64,000 bases of DNA from Calycina herbarum. Its lineage: Eukaryota > Ascomycota > Leotiomycetes > Helotiales > Pezizellaceae. Under the pieces are notes generated by a model. That model worked only from the letters and a program-made list of their open reading frames with translations, searched no databases and had not been told where the DNA came from. Position numbers and translations under genes: made by a program. Below are positions 10,807 through 21,077 of this stretch, piece by piece. Position 1 is the first letter of the stretch. Each line of letters opens with the position of its first letter. Where the stretch lies: NCBI GenBank assembly GCA_001414485.1, contig LLEY01000168.1:62001-126000 (forward strand), written 5' to 3'.

Positions 10807-11663
10807 GCAGCGATGGTGCTTCTTTGGGGCCCGACTCTTGCGTTTTCCTTTCGCTTTCGACTTGGACACGATAAAACGTTCTCCCTCCACGCATTTTTAC
10901 GACTAATGAATGAATCACACACCAATACACCCTTAATGTCAAGCCCTAGGCTCTAATCGACACAATCAACGATCTCTTTACGACATCAACACATTTTCCC
11001 TTACAACCCCAGTTCCGGATACGCTGCAATGAATTGAACGTGGGGATTTGACACTCGTCATAATATGTAACGGCGGGTGCTTTGATGATCAAGATGTGTT
11101 TAGAACGGTTAGATGCAACAAATCATAGAAGATAGTACATTGAATGAGAAATACAAATTTAATAAAGTCGTTGCTCTTTAGCGTGAAATTTGAAAATCCA
11201 ATACTGGTATTCCAACGAGCCAACATGAGCTACATAAGAAGTTTATTTCGTCAGTGCTCCTCAGCACCCTTTACCTTATTGTACAAGATATTCTGGAAGA
11301 ATCATGACCATTAACTGAGAAAGTTTAGAACAATGACGAGATCGAATTCATAAGTCTTCTAAACGTTCTCGAACAATGCTTTTAATTGTCCTAGACTATC
11401 TCAGACACTTGGCCACATCTCTTGCTTTTTCCCTCTTGCCTTCAACTCGGACACGATAAAATAGCTTCACCCAAAAGCAGACTTATTCATTCATAGCGTG
11501 TAAGCGAAAGGGAGGGGGTTAATCACAGACAGCAGTAAGATGAATAACTGTGTTTCCTTGTAATGCATTTCTCTGCTTCTGTTGTTATTAATTCCTAAGG
11601 ACCTTAAATCATAGGTTCAGAACGTCATTTTCGTCATGAGATTCCATTTCACATAACCCCTTC
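10807..11663. other. Spacer between the two G1 peptidase genes
   Basis: Mostly 3' flank of copy 1. Within it, 11440-11465 (ACTCGGACACGATAAAAT) repeats 10855-10876 (ACTTGGACACGATAAAAC), and 11290-11400 resembles 13470-13530 downstream of copy 2. A third partial copy of the 3' flank therefore appears to be embedded here. No gene seen. Confidence 0.5.
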
Positions 11664-11847
11664 CTTGACTCAAATCCTTCTCACAAAAGCCTCGTGACTT
11701 AGACCCATCGTCACTAATTAACAACTTATTCAAACAGCAAAGAGTCTTTTCCTGATTTCTTTTTAGAGAACCCAATAAATGAAGCACTTTTTAAAGTTTA
11801 ATGGCTGGACAAAACCAGAATCGCTTAAGGACTGCAAGAAAGCCGAG

Positions 11848-11853
11848 CTTGGC
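11848..11853 (-). promoter_or_regulatory. PacC-type site upstream of G1 peptidase 2
   Basis: CTTGGC on the plus strand, about 275 bases before the start codon, at the same position as the site at 9465 in the duplicated promoter (context GAGCTTGGCAGTC against GGGCTTGGCGGCT). Retention in both copies despite divergence is suggestive only. Confidence 0.35.
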
Positions 11854-12125
11854 AGTCAGCTTATAACTTGTTTCAGAACTAGTCTGTGATTTTATACCAA
11901 AAGACAAAGGTAGGGAATGGATATCAAGATTGTGTCCCTGAAGATATATACTACTACCCCCCTCAGCCCTCTAGTTACAGTTCTCAACATCAAACTTCTT
12001 TGTACACACTTATCATCAAGATCAAACTCACAATCACTTTACACTACTCCTGTTTATTTTACCAGTTCTCTGAGGACCCAAGTCTACGTTACCGCAGCTT
12101 TAGTTCTTGTTATCGACTCTTCATC

Positions 12126-13135
12126 ATGAAGACCATTTTTCTTCTACATACTTGTGTATTTGTCGCTGCAGGAGGTGTTTTATCCCTTATTCTGGACAGC
12201 GTCCTGCCACTGGATAGATATCCTGTTTCCCCCGTTTCAGATGGAGCTCGCCGTCGTGCAGAGGACCAAGTTACTGAAGCAGTAAGCATTCGACGTACCC
12301 TTGGAAATCACCGAACTCTTTTCAATATATCTTGATGATAAGCCTAATTGCCCCAGCCATTCGAATGAAGGGATGTGATCGTAAAACGGGTTCTAATCAA
12401 TCAATTTAAGTGACTAACCTCCTTTCTATCTAGTGGTCCGGATTGATTGTCCGGGACCCTCCGGCCAACGAGCATTTCGTTGACGCATCCGTCAAAATTC
12501 AAGTCCCTCAGATACAAATTGACAGCGGGAAAGCTCCCGACGCAAGATATGCCTTCTCAGCCTGGGTCGGTATTGACGGCTCTTCTGGCCTCCCAGCCCT
12601 TTTGCAAGCCGGTCTGGAATTCATTGCATATACTAAGCCCCCGAATGGCCCCAGTTACGACATTTATGCTTGGGTTGAATGGCTCCCTTCTCTTCCAGTT
12701 GGCCTTATGGAAACGCAAGCTGACGGCAAAACGAGAATATTCGATATCAAACCTGGAGATTGGATCGAGATTGTTTTGGAACCCGATTTCAGTAGCCCTC
12801 AGTCCACGAAAGCTACAGTCTCCATTACCAATATCAACACAGCTATGAGAGTCACCAGAGAACTTCACGCACCTAAAACCGAGAATGCAATTGTAGGGAG
12901 GAGCGTAGAATGGATCATGGAACAAACAGCACCCACAAAACTTCCTGCCTTCGGAGAGCTACACTTTAAAGACTGCAGCGCAAAGACCAAAGGGAACGGG
13001 GGAAATCAAGGTCGGACTATGGATTCAAATGGAGCTGATCATATACTTCTCAAACAAAGAGAGCTTCTCATGACCGAGATCAGGCTTGATGGGACTAATG
13101 CGTTTACAATAAAGTACAGCCCACGCAAAGCCTGA
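12126..13135 (+). CDS. Secreted G1 (eqolisin) glutamic endopeptidase, copy 2
   Basis: Two exons, 12126-12281 and 12434-13135, with the intron at the same place as in copy 1 (immediately before the TGG of WSGL), giving 285 residues. The signal peptide is about residues 1-20. The propeptide is shorter than in copy 1 and lacks the HGGYP repeats, but keeps the basic ARRR processing region. The mature domain retains WSGLIVRDPPANEHF, AWVGIDGSSG, the catalytic Gln110 in ALLQAG, and the Glu of VEWIMEQ, so the enzyme looks active. The core is clearly paralogous to the gene at 9763. The changed propeptide and surface loops (for example AYTKPPNGPSY) suggest divergence in activation or substrate range, which is inference. 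Confidence 0.92.
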
Positions 13136-14184
13136 GCAGGGACCAAGCTATACACCAAGAGATCCTTCTTTTAAGGCATCAACATAAATTATTCTCGCAA
13201 GCCTACCTTCATACTTTCTTTTCACGCCCATTCTTTCGCCTCTTACGACCAATGAACAAAACACACACCAATACCCTTGATCTCGCCACCAATTTACGGT
13301 TTAATATCTCGACGATTTAACATCTTCTTTGCGACACCAACACAATTTCCCTCAAAACTACATGAAATCAACAAACGCAACAACACAACATCATATTTCT
13401 TTAGTAGTAAGAGAAGTGAGCATTACTCTGCGAAAACCTCTTGTCTCATTACTCGACAAATATTATCCGAGAGCTTTTAGGAGAATCAAGGACCAATTCT
13501 TCTAAATATTCTCGAATAATAGTTTCATGCCAGAGCAATGCCCACTTCTCTTACCCCTCGAATTCCGCATAACTCAAACCACAGTGACGATTTTTGGAAA
13601 CGATCCAGCTTCCTCAGTTCAAAATTTTAGATACGCTAAAATGCTTTGAGCATGGGGATTGACACTCGTCATATATGCAACGGCGGAAAATTCCATGATC
13701 AAAGGGGTGTGCTAAGGACGGCTGGATCCGACTAATGCTGTTTCTATAGTTGATAATAATGGCCGGAATGAGAAAAACAAAATCATTGAAGCCAATGTTT
13801 TTTTCAAGTGACATTTTTAATTCCAATCATTGTCCACTAATGAGCTATGGCCTTGATTGCTTCTGGCTTCCTGGAACAATTTCATCGAATGTTTCAGGAC
13901 CCAGAACAATTTGGCTATTGTTTCGAAGGATGTGGAATAATATCCTGAATTGTACTAGGAAACTGGGCCAACCTATTCCCAAGGTCCTCAATACCATCGA
14001 GGTATTTCCAAGGAACTCTCTTCGGGAATTTGGTACCTCATGAGATCAAGCTCACCCAGACACAACCTACGCAGAAAATTCATCACAATATCCCCTCCAT
14101 TGATTGACCCGTGCGACATGGCATAGTCCCTGCTCTTAGTATTCTCTCGACAGATAATTTCCTATGAGCTATTTCCCCTTAAGC
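13136..14184. other. Intergenic: 3' flank of G1 copy 2 and downstream side of SEN15
   Basis: The duplicated 3' flank is recognisable to about 13850. No gene in the remainder. Confidence 0.5.
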
Positions 14185-14913
14185 TCAATTCTGTCTTGGC
14201 TTCACCAGACCATCAAACATAACATAGTACGTGACAGTCGAATCGTCATCCAGAGTAGAAAGCAACAACCTCTTCAACCTATTATTCCCCTGCCACGGAT
14301 CCCCAACCGACTTCTCTCCTTCTGCTTCCTCCTCCTCATCCTCCACATCGCCCTGGTCCCCCGGAGGCACAACACTCAGCCCATCAAAGACACCCGCGAA
14401 TCTCTTTAATGTCCATTTTTCTTTGATATGAGTAGGCAATACCCATTCTCTCTCCGGAAACTGCTCAATTTTCTCGCCCGTATCATGTTCTGCCTTTATG
14501 ATTGCTGCTTGTTCGTCTGGATGAATATAGACTCTGGCGGGTGGTAGGCCGGAGATTATAGGGCGCAGTAATGGCTGCGAGGTAATTGGGGAGTGTGTGT
14601 GCATTTCGAGGGAGGACCAGGAGTGTTGGTATTGAAGGTTGTGTAGGATGGTGGTTGCGAGGTGGTGAAGGTAGGCGGGATGGGGTGAGTCAGTAATTTG
14701 TATTTTGGAGACATCGATGGATTCTTGGAGTGCCGAAGAGGGAGGAGACTCGATAGTCGTCGTCGAGGGTGTCATTGTGGTGGTTTGGTAAAGGCTGTAT
14801 CTCCTTTCGGTGTCGTTCAAATATATTTTAAGCTTGATATTCTGGAGCTCTTCGCGAGGCTGGGGAAGTTGCCGCAATTCGTCGAGAAGCGGTAAGGCTA
14901 CATTTTTAGTCAT
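14185..14913 (-). CDS. SEN15: tRNA-splicing endonuclease subunit Sen15
   Basis: Single-exon protein of 242 residues from ATG 14913. The C-terminal half matches the Sen15 fold (PF09631). LLRPIISGLPPARVYIHPDEQAAI is followed by REWVLPTHIKEKWTLKRFAGVFDGL, an acidic insertion (DVEDEEEEAEGE), and the closing strand pair RLLLSTLDDDSTVTYYVMFDGLVKP. Sen15 is a non-catalytic structural subunit of the heterotetrameric SEN complex (Sen2, Sen15, Sen34, Sen54) that removes introns from pre-tRNAs. The start is 617 bases from the divergent DUF2985 gene, so the promoters may overlap. Confidence 0.85.
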   Translation of the reverse strand: MTKNVALPLLDELRQLPQPREELQNIKLKIYLNDTERRYSLYQTTTMTPSTTTIESPPSSALQESIDVSKIQITDSPHPAYLHHLATTILHNLQYQHSWSSLEMHTHSPITSQPLLRPIISGLPPARVYIHPDEQAAIIKAEHDTGEKIEQFPEREWVLPTHIKEKWTLKRFAGVFDGLSVVPPGDQGDVEDEEEEAEGEKSVGDPWQGNNRLKRLLLSTLDDDSTVTYYVMFDGLVKPRQN

Positions 14914-15530
14914 TTAATCAGTCACGTGATCTAGACCAGCCTTTTGATGACATCCTAGGATATCTCCTAGCCGAGTTTCAGGATCTGCAATAAGGGCAAT
15001 TTTATATTGGGGCTAGCAGTCTAAACAAGTTTCTATTGAGCCTAGACTCGTTCATCGTCGTACTTGCCTACGACATCGGGTTTCTCGCGAATCCGAGAGG
15101 GAGCTCGGATTCGGCGCGATCAACGTTGCATTACAGTATGTCTCCGACTCTCCGTAGAGAATTAGACTTTTCTTCTAGGCCTTGGTTGGGCTGTGCGTTC
15201 AGGTTGTCCGGGGGAAAAGGGAGCAGTGGAGCTGTTATCTATCCCCATGGTCAAAATTGCTTGCCCTTTTTTGCAAGCAGGTATTTTGAATTTTCCGTGA
15301 TCCTTTCGTCGCGGAGAATTTGATAAGAAAATCCTTATATATTCCTCCCTCCGACATTCCATTCCATTCCGTCCAATTGACAATTTGCATGAGCTGTGAC
15401 GTCGTCATTTTGGCATCTTGATTTATTCTTGGCGAGTCACAACCCCAGCAGCCCAAACATTCATCTCAAGGAGAATTCGCCCCCTTTAGCGCAAACCGCA
15501 TGGTCTATCCCCAACCATAATTTCAGCATA
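14914..15530. promoter_or_regulatory. Shared divergent promoter region of SEN15 and the DUF2985 gene
   Basis: 617 bases between two outward-facing start codons. An upstream in-frame ATG for the DUF2985 gene lies at 15396; the segment from there to 15530 reads open but does not look like conserved protein, so I treat it as leader. Confidence 0.5.
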
Positions 15531-17186
15531 ATGTCTACTCCAGTTCCAGCCCCTTCCCACGAGGGACACGAGGGAAAGAACACAACAGCGATACCCCCGA
15601 ATAACGAAGCCCCAGAGCCATTCCCGTCCCTCGAAGACCCCCCGTCCCCCACAAGCCCTCGAACAAACACAGATCCAGTCGGAAACCGTAGCAGAAGGGA
15701 GTCAACGACTTCGACGCTAACCGGACGATTGCGCAGCGTGTCCAAGAGTTTTCAGGAGTCGAACCCCCCGACTGGAATGTGGGTGGCAACCGGTAACATT
15801 GCATCATCGATACCATCACTCAGCGATATACGACGCGGCAGTTACGGCAGTGAAGGTTGGTCGGGAGAAGGACAAGTTCGAGAGAAAGAAAGGAGAGCAA
15901 GTCTATCTAGATGCGAAAGTTCTCAATCGGATCTTCAACAACAAAAGCGACGGACAAATTCAGGTCTTTCCAACACTGCAAGAAGCCCTGGTGGCTTGAT
16001 TCACGAAGAAAGTCTTCCTAAAGTTAATGAGTCGGAGCCAAATAACCTTCGTGTTATTCCATCCGGTGTCCCAGTTGATACTTCGATCTCGGGAGAGAAG
16101 AGATCGGAACCTGTCGGTAGCACCATGACGTCTTCTGCGGAGAAAAAAGTGATGGATCAACGAAGCAGTAGCGATACGAATTTGACACCAAACACCACCT
16201 CTGTTAGCAAGACGGATCCTGCTTATAGAACTGAGCCCTTCGACAATGGATACCAATTCCCGCCAAAGCACAATTGGAAAGAAGCATCAGTTATAGGATT
16301 GAAAGCAGCCTGGAAATTTACCATCACACCTGTTGGATTCCTCGTTGTTGTATACGGTCTCAATGTTGTCGCATGGGGTGGTATGCTGTTCTTATTGCTA
16401 TGCAACGCATCTCCAGCAATGTGTAAACCAACATGTAACGACATCAACTCCCCTCGCCGAATCTGGATCGAAATCGATTCTCAAATCTTGAATTCCCTTT
16501 TCTGTGTTACTGGTTTCGGCACTATCCCATGGAGATTCCGTGATCTTTATTATCTTATGCAGTACCGCATTCAAAAGAAAGAAATAGGACTTAGAAGACT
16601 TGCTGGGATCAACAGAGGTTGGTTCAGACTTCCTGGATCCCAAGAACTTCCTGTGGAATTTGGACCTGAGCAAGCTGAGAATGGAACTCTTGATGTTCCA
16701 GAGAGCACACTTGCTTTTCCATTGAAGAAACAATCGAATGCTCCCTTGACTGGAATTCGAGCACCACCAACAAAGATGTGGAAGCTCGACTTTGTTATCT
16801 GGACCATGGTTTGGAATACATTCCTCCAAGCAGTTCTCTCGGGTTTCATGTGGGGATTGAACCGATATGACAGACCATCCTGGAGTACTGGTCTTTTCGT
16901 TGCATTGGCCTGTATTGTTGCAGCCTGTGGAGGTATCATGGCTTTCATTGAGGGCAAGCACGTCAATGCTATTGAAGGGGTTCCTATCTCCGGTGCAGAC
17001 AAGGAGAGACTCATGAAAGACCGTGAGGCTGGAATTACCCACTACAATAACATCAACGACGAGAAGCCAAAGGAAAAGAAGGCAGACGAAGAGAAGGGAC
17101 TCTTCAAGCGAAAGGCAAAGAACGCCGAGAGCGTACAAGTTGAGGAGAGTGCTATCAGAGAAGGTGCCGCTCAGATTGTGAAGTAA
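15531..17186 (+). CDS. DUF2985 family membrane protein
   Basis: Intronless, 551 residues from ATG 15531. Residues 1-240 are low-complexity, Ser/Pro-rich and probably disordered. From about 250 the DUF2985 (PF11204) block is clear: WKFTITPVGFLVVVYGLNVVAWGGMLFLLLC (residues about 261-291) contains membrane segment 1. Then come CKPTCNDINSPRRIWIEIDSQILN, FCVTGFGTIPWRFRDLYYL and GWFRLP, with two more hydrophobic segments at about 421-443 and 453-473 and a Lys-rich cytosolic tail. The family is widespread in filamentous ascomycetes and has no established function. An in-frame start 135 bases upstream (15396) would add 45 unconvincing residues. Confidence 0.9.
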   Translation: MSTPVPAPSHEGHEGKNTTAIPPNNEAPEPFPSLEDPPSPTSPRTNTDPVGNRSRRESTTSTLTGRLRSVSKSFQESNPPTGMWVATGNIASSIPSLSDIRRGSYGSEGWSGEGQVREKERRASLSRCESSQSDLQQQKRRTNSGLSNTARSPGGLIHEESLPKVNESEPNNLRVIPSGVPVDTSISGEKRSEPVGSTMTSSAEKKVMDQRSSSDTNLTPNTTSVSKTDPAYRTEPFDNGYQFPPKHNWKEASVIGLKAAWKFTITPVGFLVVVYGLNVVAWGGMLFLLLCNASPAMCKPTCNDINSPRRIWIEIDSQILNSLFCVTGFGTIPWRFRDLYYLMQYRIQKKEIGLRRLAGINRGWFRLPGSQELPVEFGPEQAENGTLDVPESTLAFPLKKQSNAPLTGIRAPPTKMWKLDFVIWTMVWNTFLQAVLSGFMWGLNRYDRPSWSTGLFVALACIVAACGGIMAFIEGKHVNAIEGVPISGADKERLMKDREAGITHYNNINDEKPKEKKADEEKGLFKRKAKNAESVQVEESAIREGAAQIVK

Positions 17187-17935
17187 GGGTGGAACCATGG
17201 GAATCATGGATAGAGGAGGCTATTGTTTTTTTTTATTTGGAAACCCCTGAATAGGGCGAGATGACTGAATCTCGAGCTTGTTTATTGAACATACATACAT
17301 ATATATTCTTGTTGGATGATAGGTTGAAGGTACACGAAGTTTAATGCTTTCTTGTTAGCGGGCGTTAGCAAAATTGGGATCGGAGGCGTATTCTTAGTAG
17401 ATAGAGCCGAATCAAAATACCGTGGTTCATTATTATCATCGAGATCCTTTTAAATAACAACTATCTCCGCCTTGTGGCGGCCCTAGTAGAGTAACTTGTC
17501 TTGTGATACTTCTGACTCAAGCAATCAGGCTAACGCGTGACAGTTAATAAAAGCAGCACTCAAGTTGAATCGAGAAGTAACTCTACAAAGATAATTTGCA
17601 TTTATTTTGCAAAGAGCCAGGATTCACGTTGGAACGACGAGAGCTAATCATTGCCACTTTTATTCACTAGCGAGGCTCACTCGCCAGCGCCTATTCAGCC
17701 TCGGTCGGAGTGGGACTGATCTCCCATTATCGGGATCCCCAAACAAAGGCATCCACTTGAGCAACAACGTCTTGATAAAGGCATCACTTTGCCTCACGTA
17801 GGCACAATCACTTTCAACCCCTTTCTTCAGCACTACTTCCAATAGTATCACCAACTTCGAAACGGCCCATGCGATACGACAACTAACCACCCAAGATCTT
17901 ATCACTCATCTCGCCGCGGCGAGTAAGCCAATACG
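17187..17935. other. Intergenic region
   Basis: 3' flank of the DUF2985 gene and promoter of the SLC35F6-like gene. No gene seen. Confidence 0.5.
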
Positions 17936-19342
17936 ATGGCTTTCAAGGCAATTATCCCGTTTTTGGTCGCCATGATGCTGGTTACAGGTGTTTGCAACAC
18001 CTTGCTCACCAAGTATCAGGTATGTATACTTATCATTCTACGATAAAGTTCACCAGCTAATTCGCGCCCTGCAGGACAACATCTGCGTCCGGAACTGCGA
18101 TGCCACCAACCCAAAAGCTCGCCACCACTTCGAACAACCCGTCGTCCAAACAATGCAAATGTTCATCGGGGAAATGGGATGTTGGATCTTCGTCGGAGCA
18201 TTCTCACTCTTCGCCCGCTACTCCGCGAAATCGTCCGCAGAAGAAGGGGGATACACAGCCGTAAACTCGAATGAAGATGGGATTTTCGAACCCGAAGTTA
18301 GCGATAATGCATCCATCCGTTCCAACGCCCCTCTAAACCCAACAGCGAAAATAATGGTCAAGAATGAGGAGAATAGATTACCCCTTGTTGGAGTCCGGGT
18401 TCTGTTGTTGGCGTTACCGGCTATCTGCGATTTGACCGGAACGACACTTATGAATGTTGGATTGCTGTTTGTGGAACCTAGTATTTACCAGATGACAAGG
18501 GGGGCATTAGTGCTTTTCGTTGGATTATTTAGTGTCATTTTCCTGAGAAGGAAATTGCATCTTTTCCAATGGTTTGCGTTATTCACAGTCGTTACAGGAG
18601 TAGCAATCGTTGGATTAGCGGGATGGTTATACCACAAGAAGGATGTGCCGGAGACAGTCGGGGAAGCTGCTCTCCTTCTTGTTCGAGAATCTATCGTTCA
18701 TATTTCCGAAGAGGTCAAGAAACCTAGCGCTGGGTTGGCGGTTATTGGGATCCTTTTGATTGCCTTTGCCCAGATATTTACAGCTAGTCAATTTGTACTC
18801 GAGGAGTACATTTTGGAGAACTATGCTCTGGAACCACTCAAGGTCGTTGGATGGGAAGGAATCTTCGGGTTCTCGGGTACAGTTATCGGGATGTTGGTTC
18901 TTTATGGTGCGGTCGGGAGAACCGCGCAGGGACAATATGGATACTTTGATTTGGTCGAGGCTTGGAGGGAGGTCACTCATTATCGCGGAATATGGATTTC
19001 CAGTATTTTGATCATGCTCTCTATTGGGTATGTTCCTTGCCCCTATCTTCTTACCCCATGACTAACAAACATTTCAGAGGATTCAACTTCTTCGGTCTCT
19101 CAGTCACACGAACCGTTTCCGCCACCTCCCGCTCAACAATCGATACCTGCCGTACCCTTTTCATCTGGATCGCATCTCTATTCCTTGGATGGGAATCCTT
19201 TAAATGGCTTCAGGTCCTTGGATTCGCCCTCTTGGTGTATGGAACTTTCCTCTTCAATGGCTTGGTGAGACCTCCGTTGAGGAGTTGTTTTGTTGCGGAT
19301 GTGGAGGAACTTCTTCCAGAGGAACCTATAGAGCATGCTTGA
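17936..19342 (+). CDS. SLC35F6-like drug/metabolite-superfamily transporter
   Basis: Three exons (17936-18019, 18075-19027, 19078-19342) give 433 residues. The first exon, not open in the longer frame, supplies MAFKAIIPFLVAMMLVTGVCNTLLTKYQ, which is the first membrane helix plus the LTKYQ motif typical of SLC35F6/C2orf18 proteins. DNICVRNCD and a helix carrying FIGEMGCW follow. The conserved core is PAICDLTGTTLMNVGLLFVEPSIYQMTRGALVLFVGLFSVIFLRRKL, then FAQIFTASQFVLEEYIL and a final block from GFNFFGLSVTRTVSATSRSTIDTCRTLFIW to the last helix. About ten helices are expected. Human SLC35F6 is lysosomal/mitochondrial with unsettled substrate; the fungal substrate is unknown. Confidence 0.88.
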
Positions 19343-21077
19343 AAGATAGAGACTTCTAAGATCTTTCTCGTGATAAAGGGGAGCCGCGCATCCTTGGGCA
19401 TTTCAATGGCGTTGGAGATATTTTTTTGCTTGAGGCATACTGGGGAGTATATGATAGGGCGTTTTTTGCTGGTAGGATAGTATATGTATAAATCAAGATG
19501 AATATCCCTTGGAATTGCATGATCTTGCTTTGATGGGCGTGAGAGACCGGGCATTACTTCCAGGTCGAGAAACAGTCTTGGCTTTTTCTCGTGAGAACCT
19601 TACAAAAGTTAATAGAAGTAGCATTCTTTTCGTAGGATATTTCCAACTCATAGAGTATAATTATTCTTAGAGTAGGCTTTCAAGCCCTCACCGTTTTCGA
19701 AAGAGTCAGCCCGCCCCAGACTCCTAGAGAAATCGAGCACCTTCTCGCTTAATGTTACATGGAATCATTTCGTCCCAAGCAAACAATTCCAAGCAGGAAG
19801 CGATTTTCTATCACAACACAGTACAGGAGGGACTTGTCCGTAAAGAGACCCCATATTCAACAAACATGGGTTAAGCTTGGTCCCCAAATATCCTACCGCG
19901 TAAGCTATTAGACATCGAGTAAGCCAACCATCAAGTTATGGGCCAAAACCCACGTTGGGGGCTAAAAAGAGTAATCCACGGGTAATCCACGAGTAAGCCA
20001 CAGGTAAGACAGTTTTAATTCGATACAGACTCGTCGTTGCTTCTCCTTCCACTTTCCATATAATTCATTAAAAAATATAAAACCAAAATTTTCATCTGAT
20101 CTTCATTCATTAATTAAAAATATCTAAGACATTTTCAAAAATACGATGTGCAACAAAACTACCTTCAGACGATATTCAATGTGTCTTTACTTTCGTCTAA
20201 TCTCTTAAATCACTTGAAATTTCCATTGCTATATTTGGGACAATGAGAAAAACTCAGAACTCAAAAATATCTTCTCTATTTAAAATTAATTAACTTCTCG
20301 TAAACCCTCACGACTGATATTATTAATTCACCAAGTTCCGTATACGACGAACAATGAGTGGCACTCCGTGAATTATCTGCATTATATAGCCGTGTAATTA
20401 AAATAGAATACACTTCACAAATCCCAAAACGACTTCCCCAAGCATCACCATGTCGTAATGCCCGGAGAACGAGCGAGATTTCACTGTCCCTAACTTGCCT
20501 TCCTCTACGTTCCAATTCAATTCCAAATTCCTCCCCGAGAAATTCAAATTGCCCAGAAGTGCATACCAAGTAGGTAAAGTTCATAAAGTTACATTAGAAA
20601 ATAAAAACAGTGGTAATACATCACATCAATTGAATTTGTATGAGGGAAGATTGTCTTCATTATGTTACAAGCCCCGGCGACTATCTCGCCACCATTCGTT
20701 TTCTATGTTACAAAGGATTGATTTTATGCAAAATGTACAGCCACTGTAGCTTGCAAAAGAAACCAACCACGCTACCCTTAATAGTAACAAGAATGAGAAA
20801 AGAGGGGTTTTTTGATAAACATCTGTAGTGTACAACAAAATGAACCTTATAAACACCGGCAAATGCATGACTAAAATCAAAATGTAGAACTACACCGAGA
20901 CAGATATCCAGTGCAGAGATATGCACCAGAACTCTACCCAAGTGTTTAAGCCAGGGGTGTGTTGCTTTTTGTACGCCGTGAAATGCTACCCCGCCTTCGT
21001 GTATTCGTCGTGACACAAACCTAACCCGCATGTGCCCAATATATTATACAATGATCAAGGTTGAGGAGGGGAGTTGT
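19343..21077. other. Long AT-rich intergenic region between two convergent genes
   Basis: 1.7 kb between the 3' ends of the transporter and CLU1. A short repeat of GTAATCCACG-like units lies at 19970-20005. An ATG-initiated 102-codon ORF on the minus strand (20276-20584) has no recognisable similarity and is probably chance. Confidence 0.5.

Larger units (their letters stand above)
9241..11210 (+). repeat. Tandem duplication, copy A (first G1 peptidase gene with flanks)
   Basis: The similarity to copy B (11664-13850) extends beyond the genes. Upstream, 9241-9300 (GACTCAAATC, CATGACCC, CAACTTATCC) and 9440-9490 match 11664-11870. Downstream, 10905-10930 matches 13250-13275, and 11030-11100 (GGGGATTTGACACTCGTCAT, ACGGCGG) matches 13645-13720. 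Divergence is substantial, so the event is old. Confidence 0.7.
11664..13850 (+). repeat. Tandem duplication, copy B (second G1 peptidase gene with flanks)
   Basis: Counterpart of 9241-11210. It keeps gene order, intron position and flanking motifs, but has about 250 extra bases in the 3' flank (around 13360-13615) relative to copy A. Confidence 0.7.

Noticed and set aside
16398..17207. 269-codon minus-strand ORF
   Set aside because: Antisense shadow of the DUF2985 gene.
20276..20584. ATG-initiated 102-codon minus-strand ORF in the CLU1 3' region
   Set aside because: No recognisable motif and AT-rich surroundings; length is within chance expectation.
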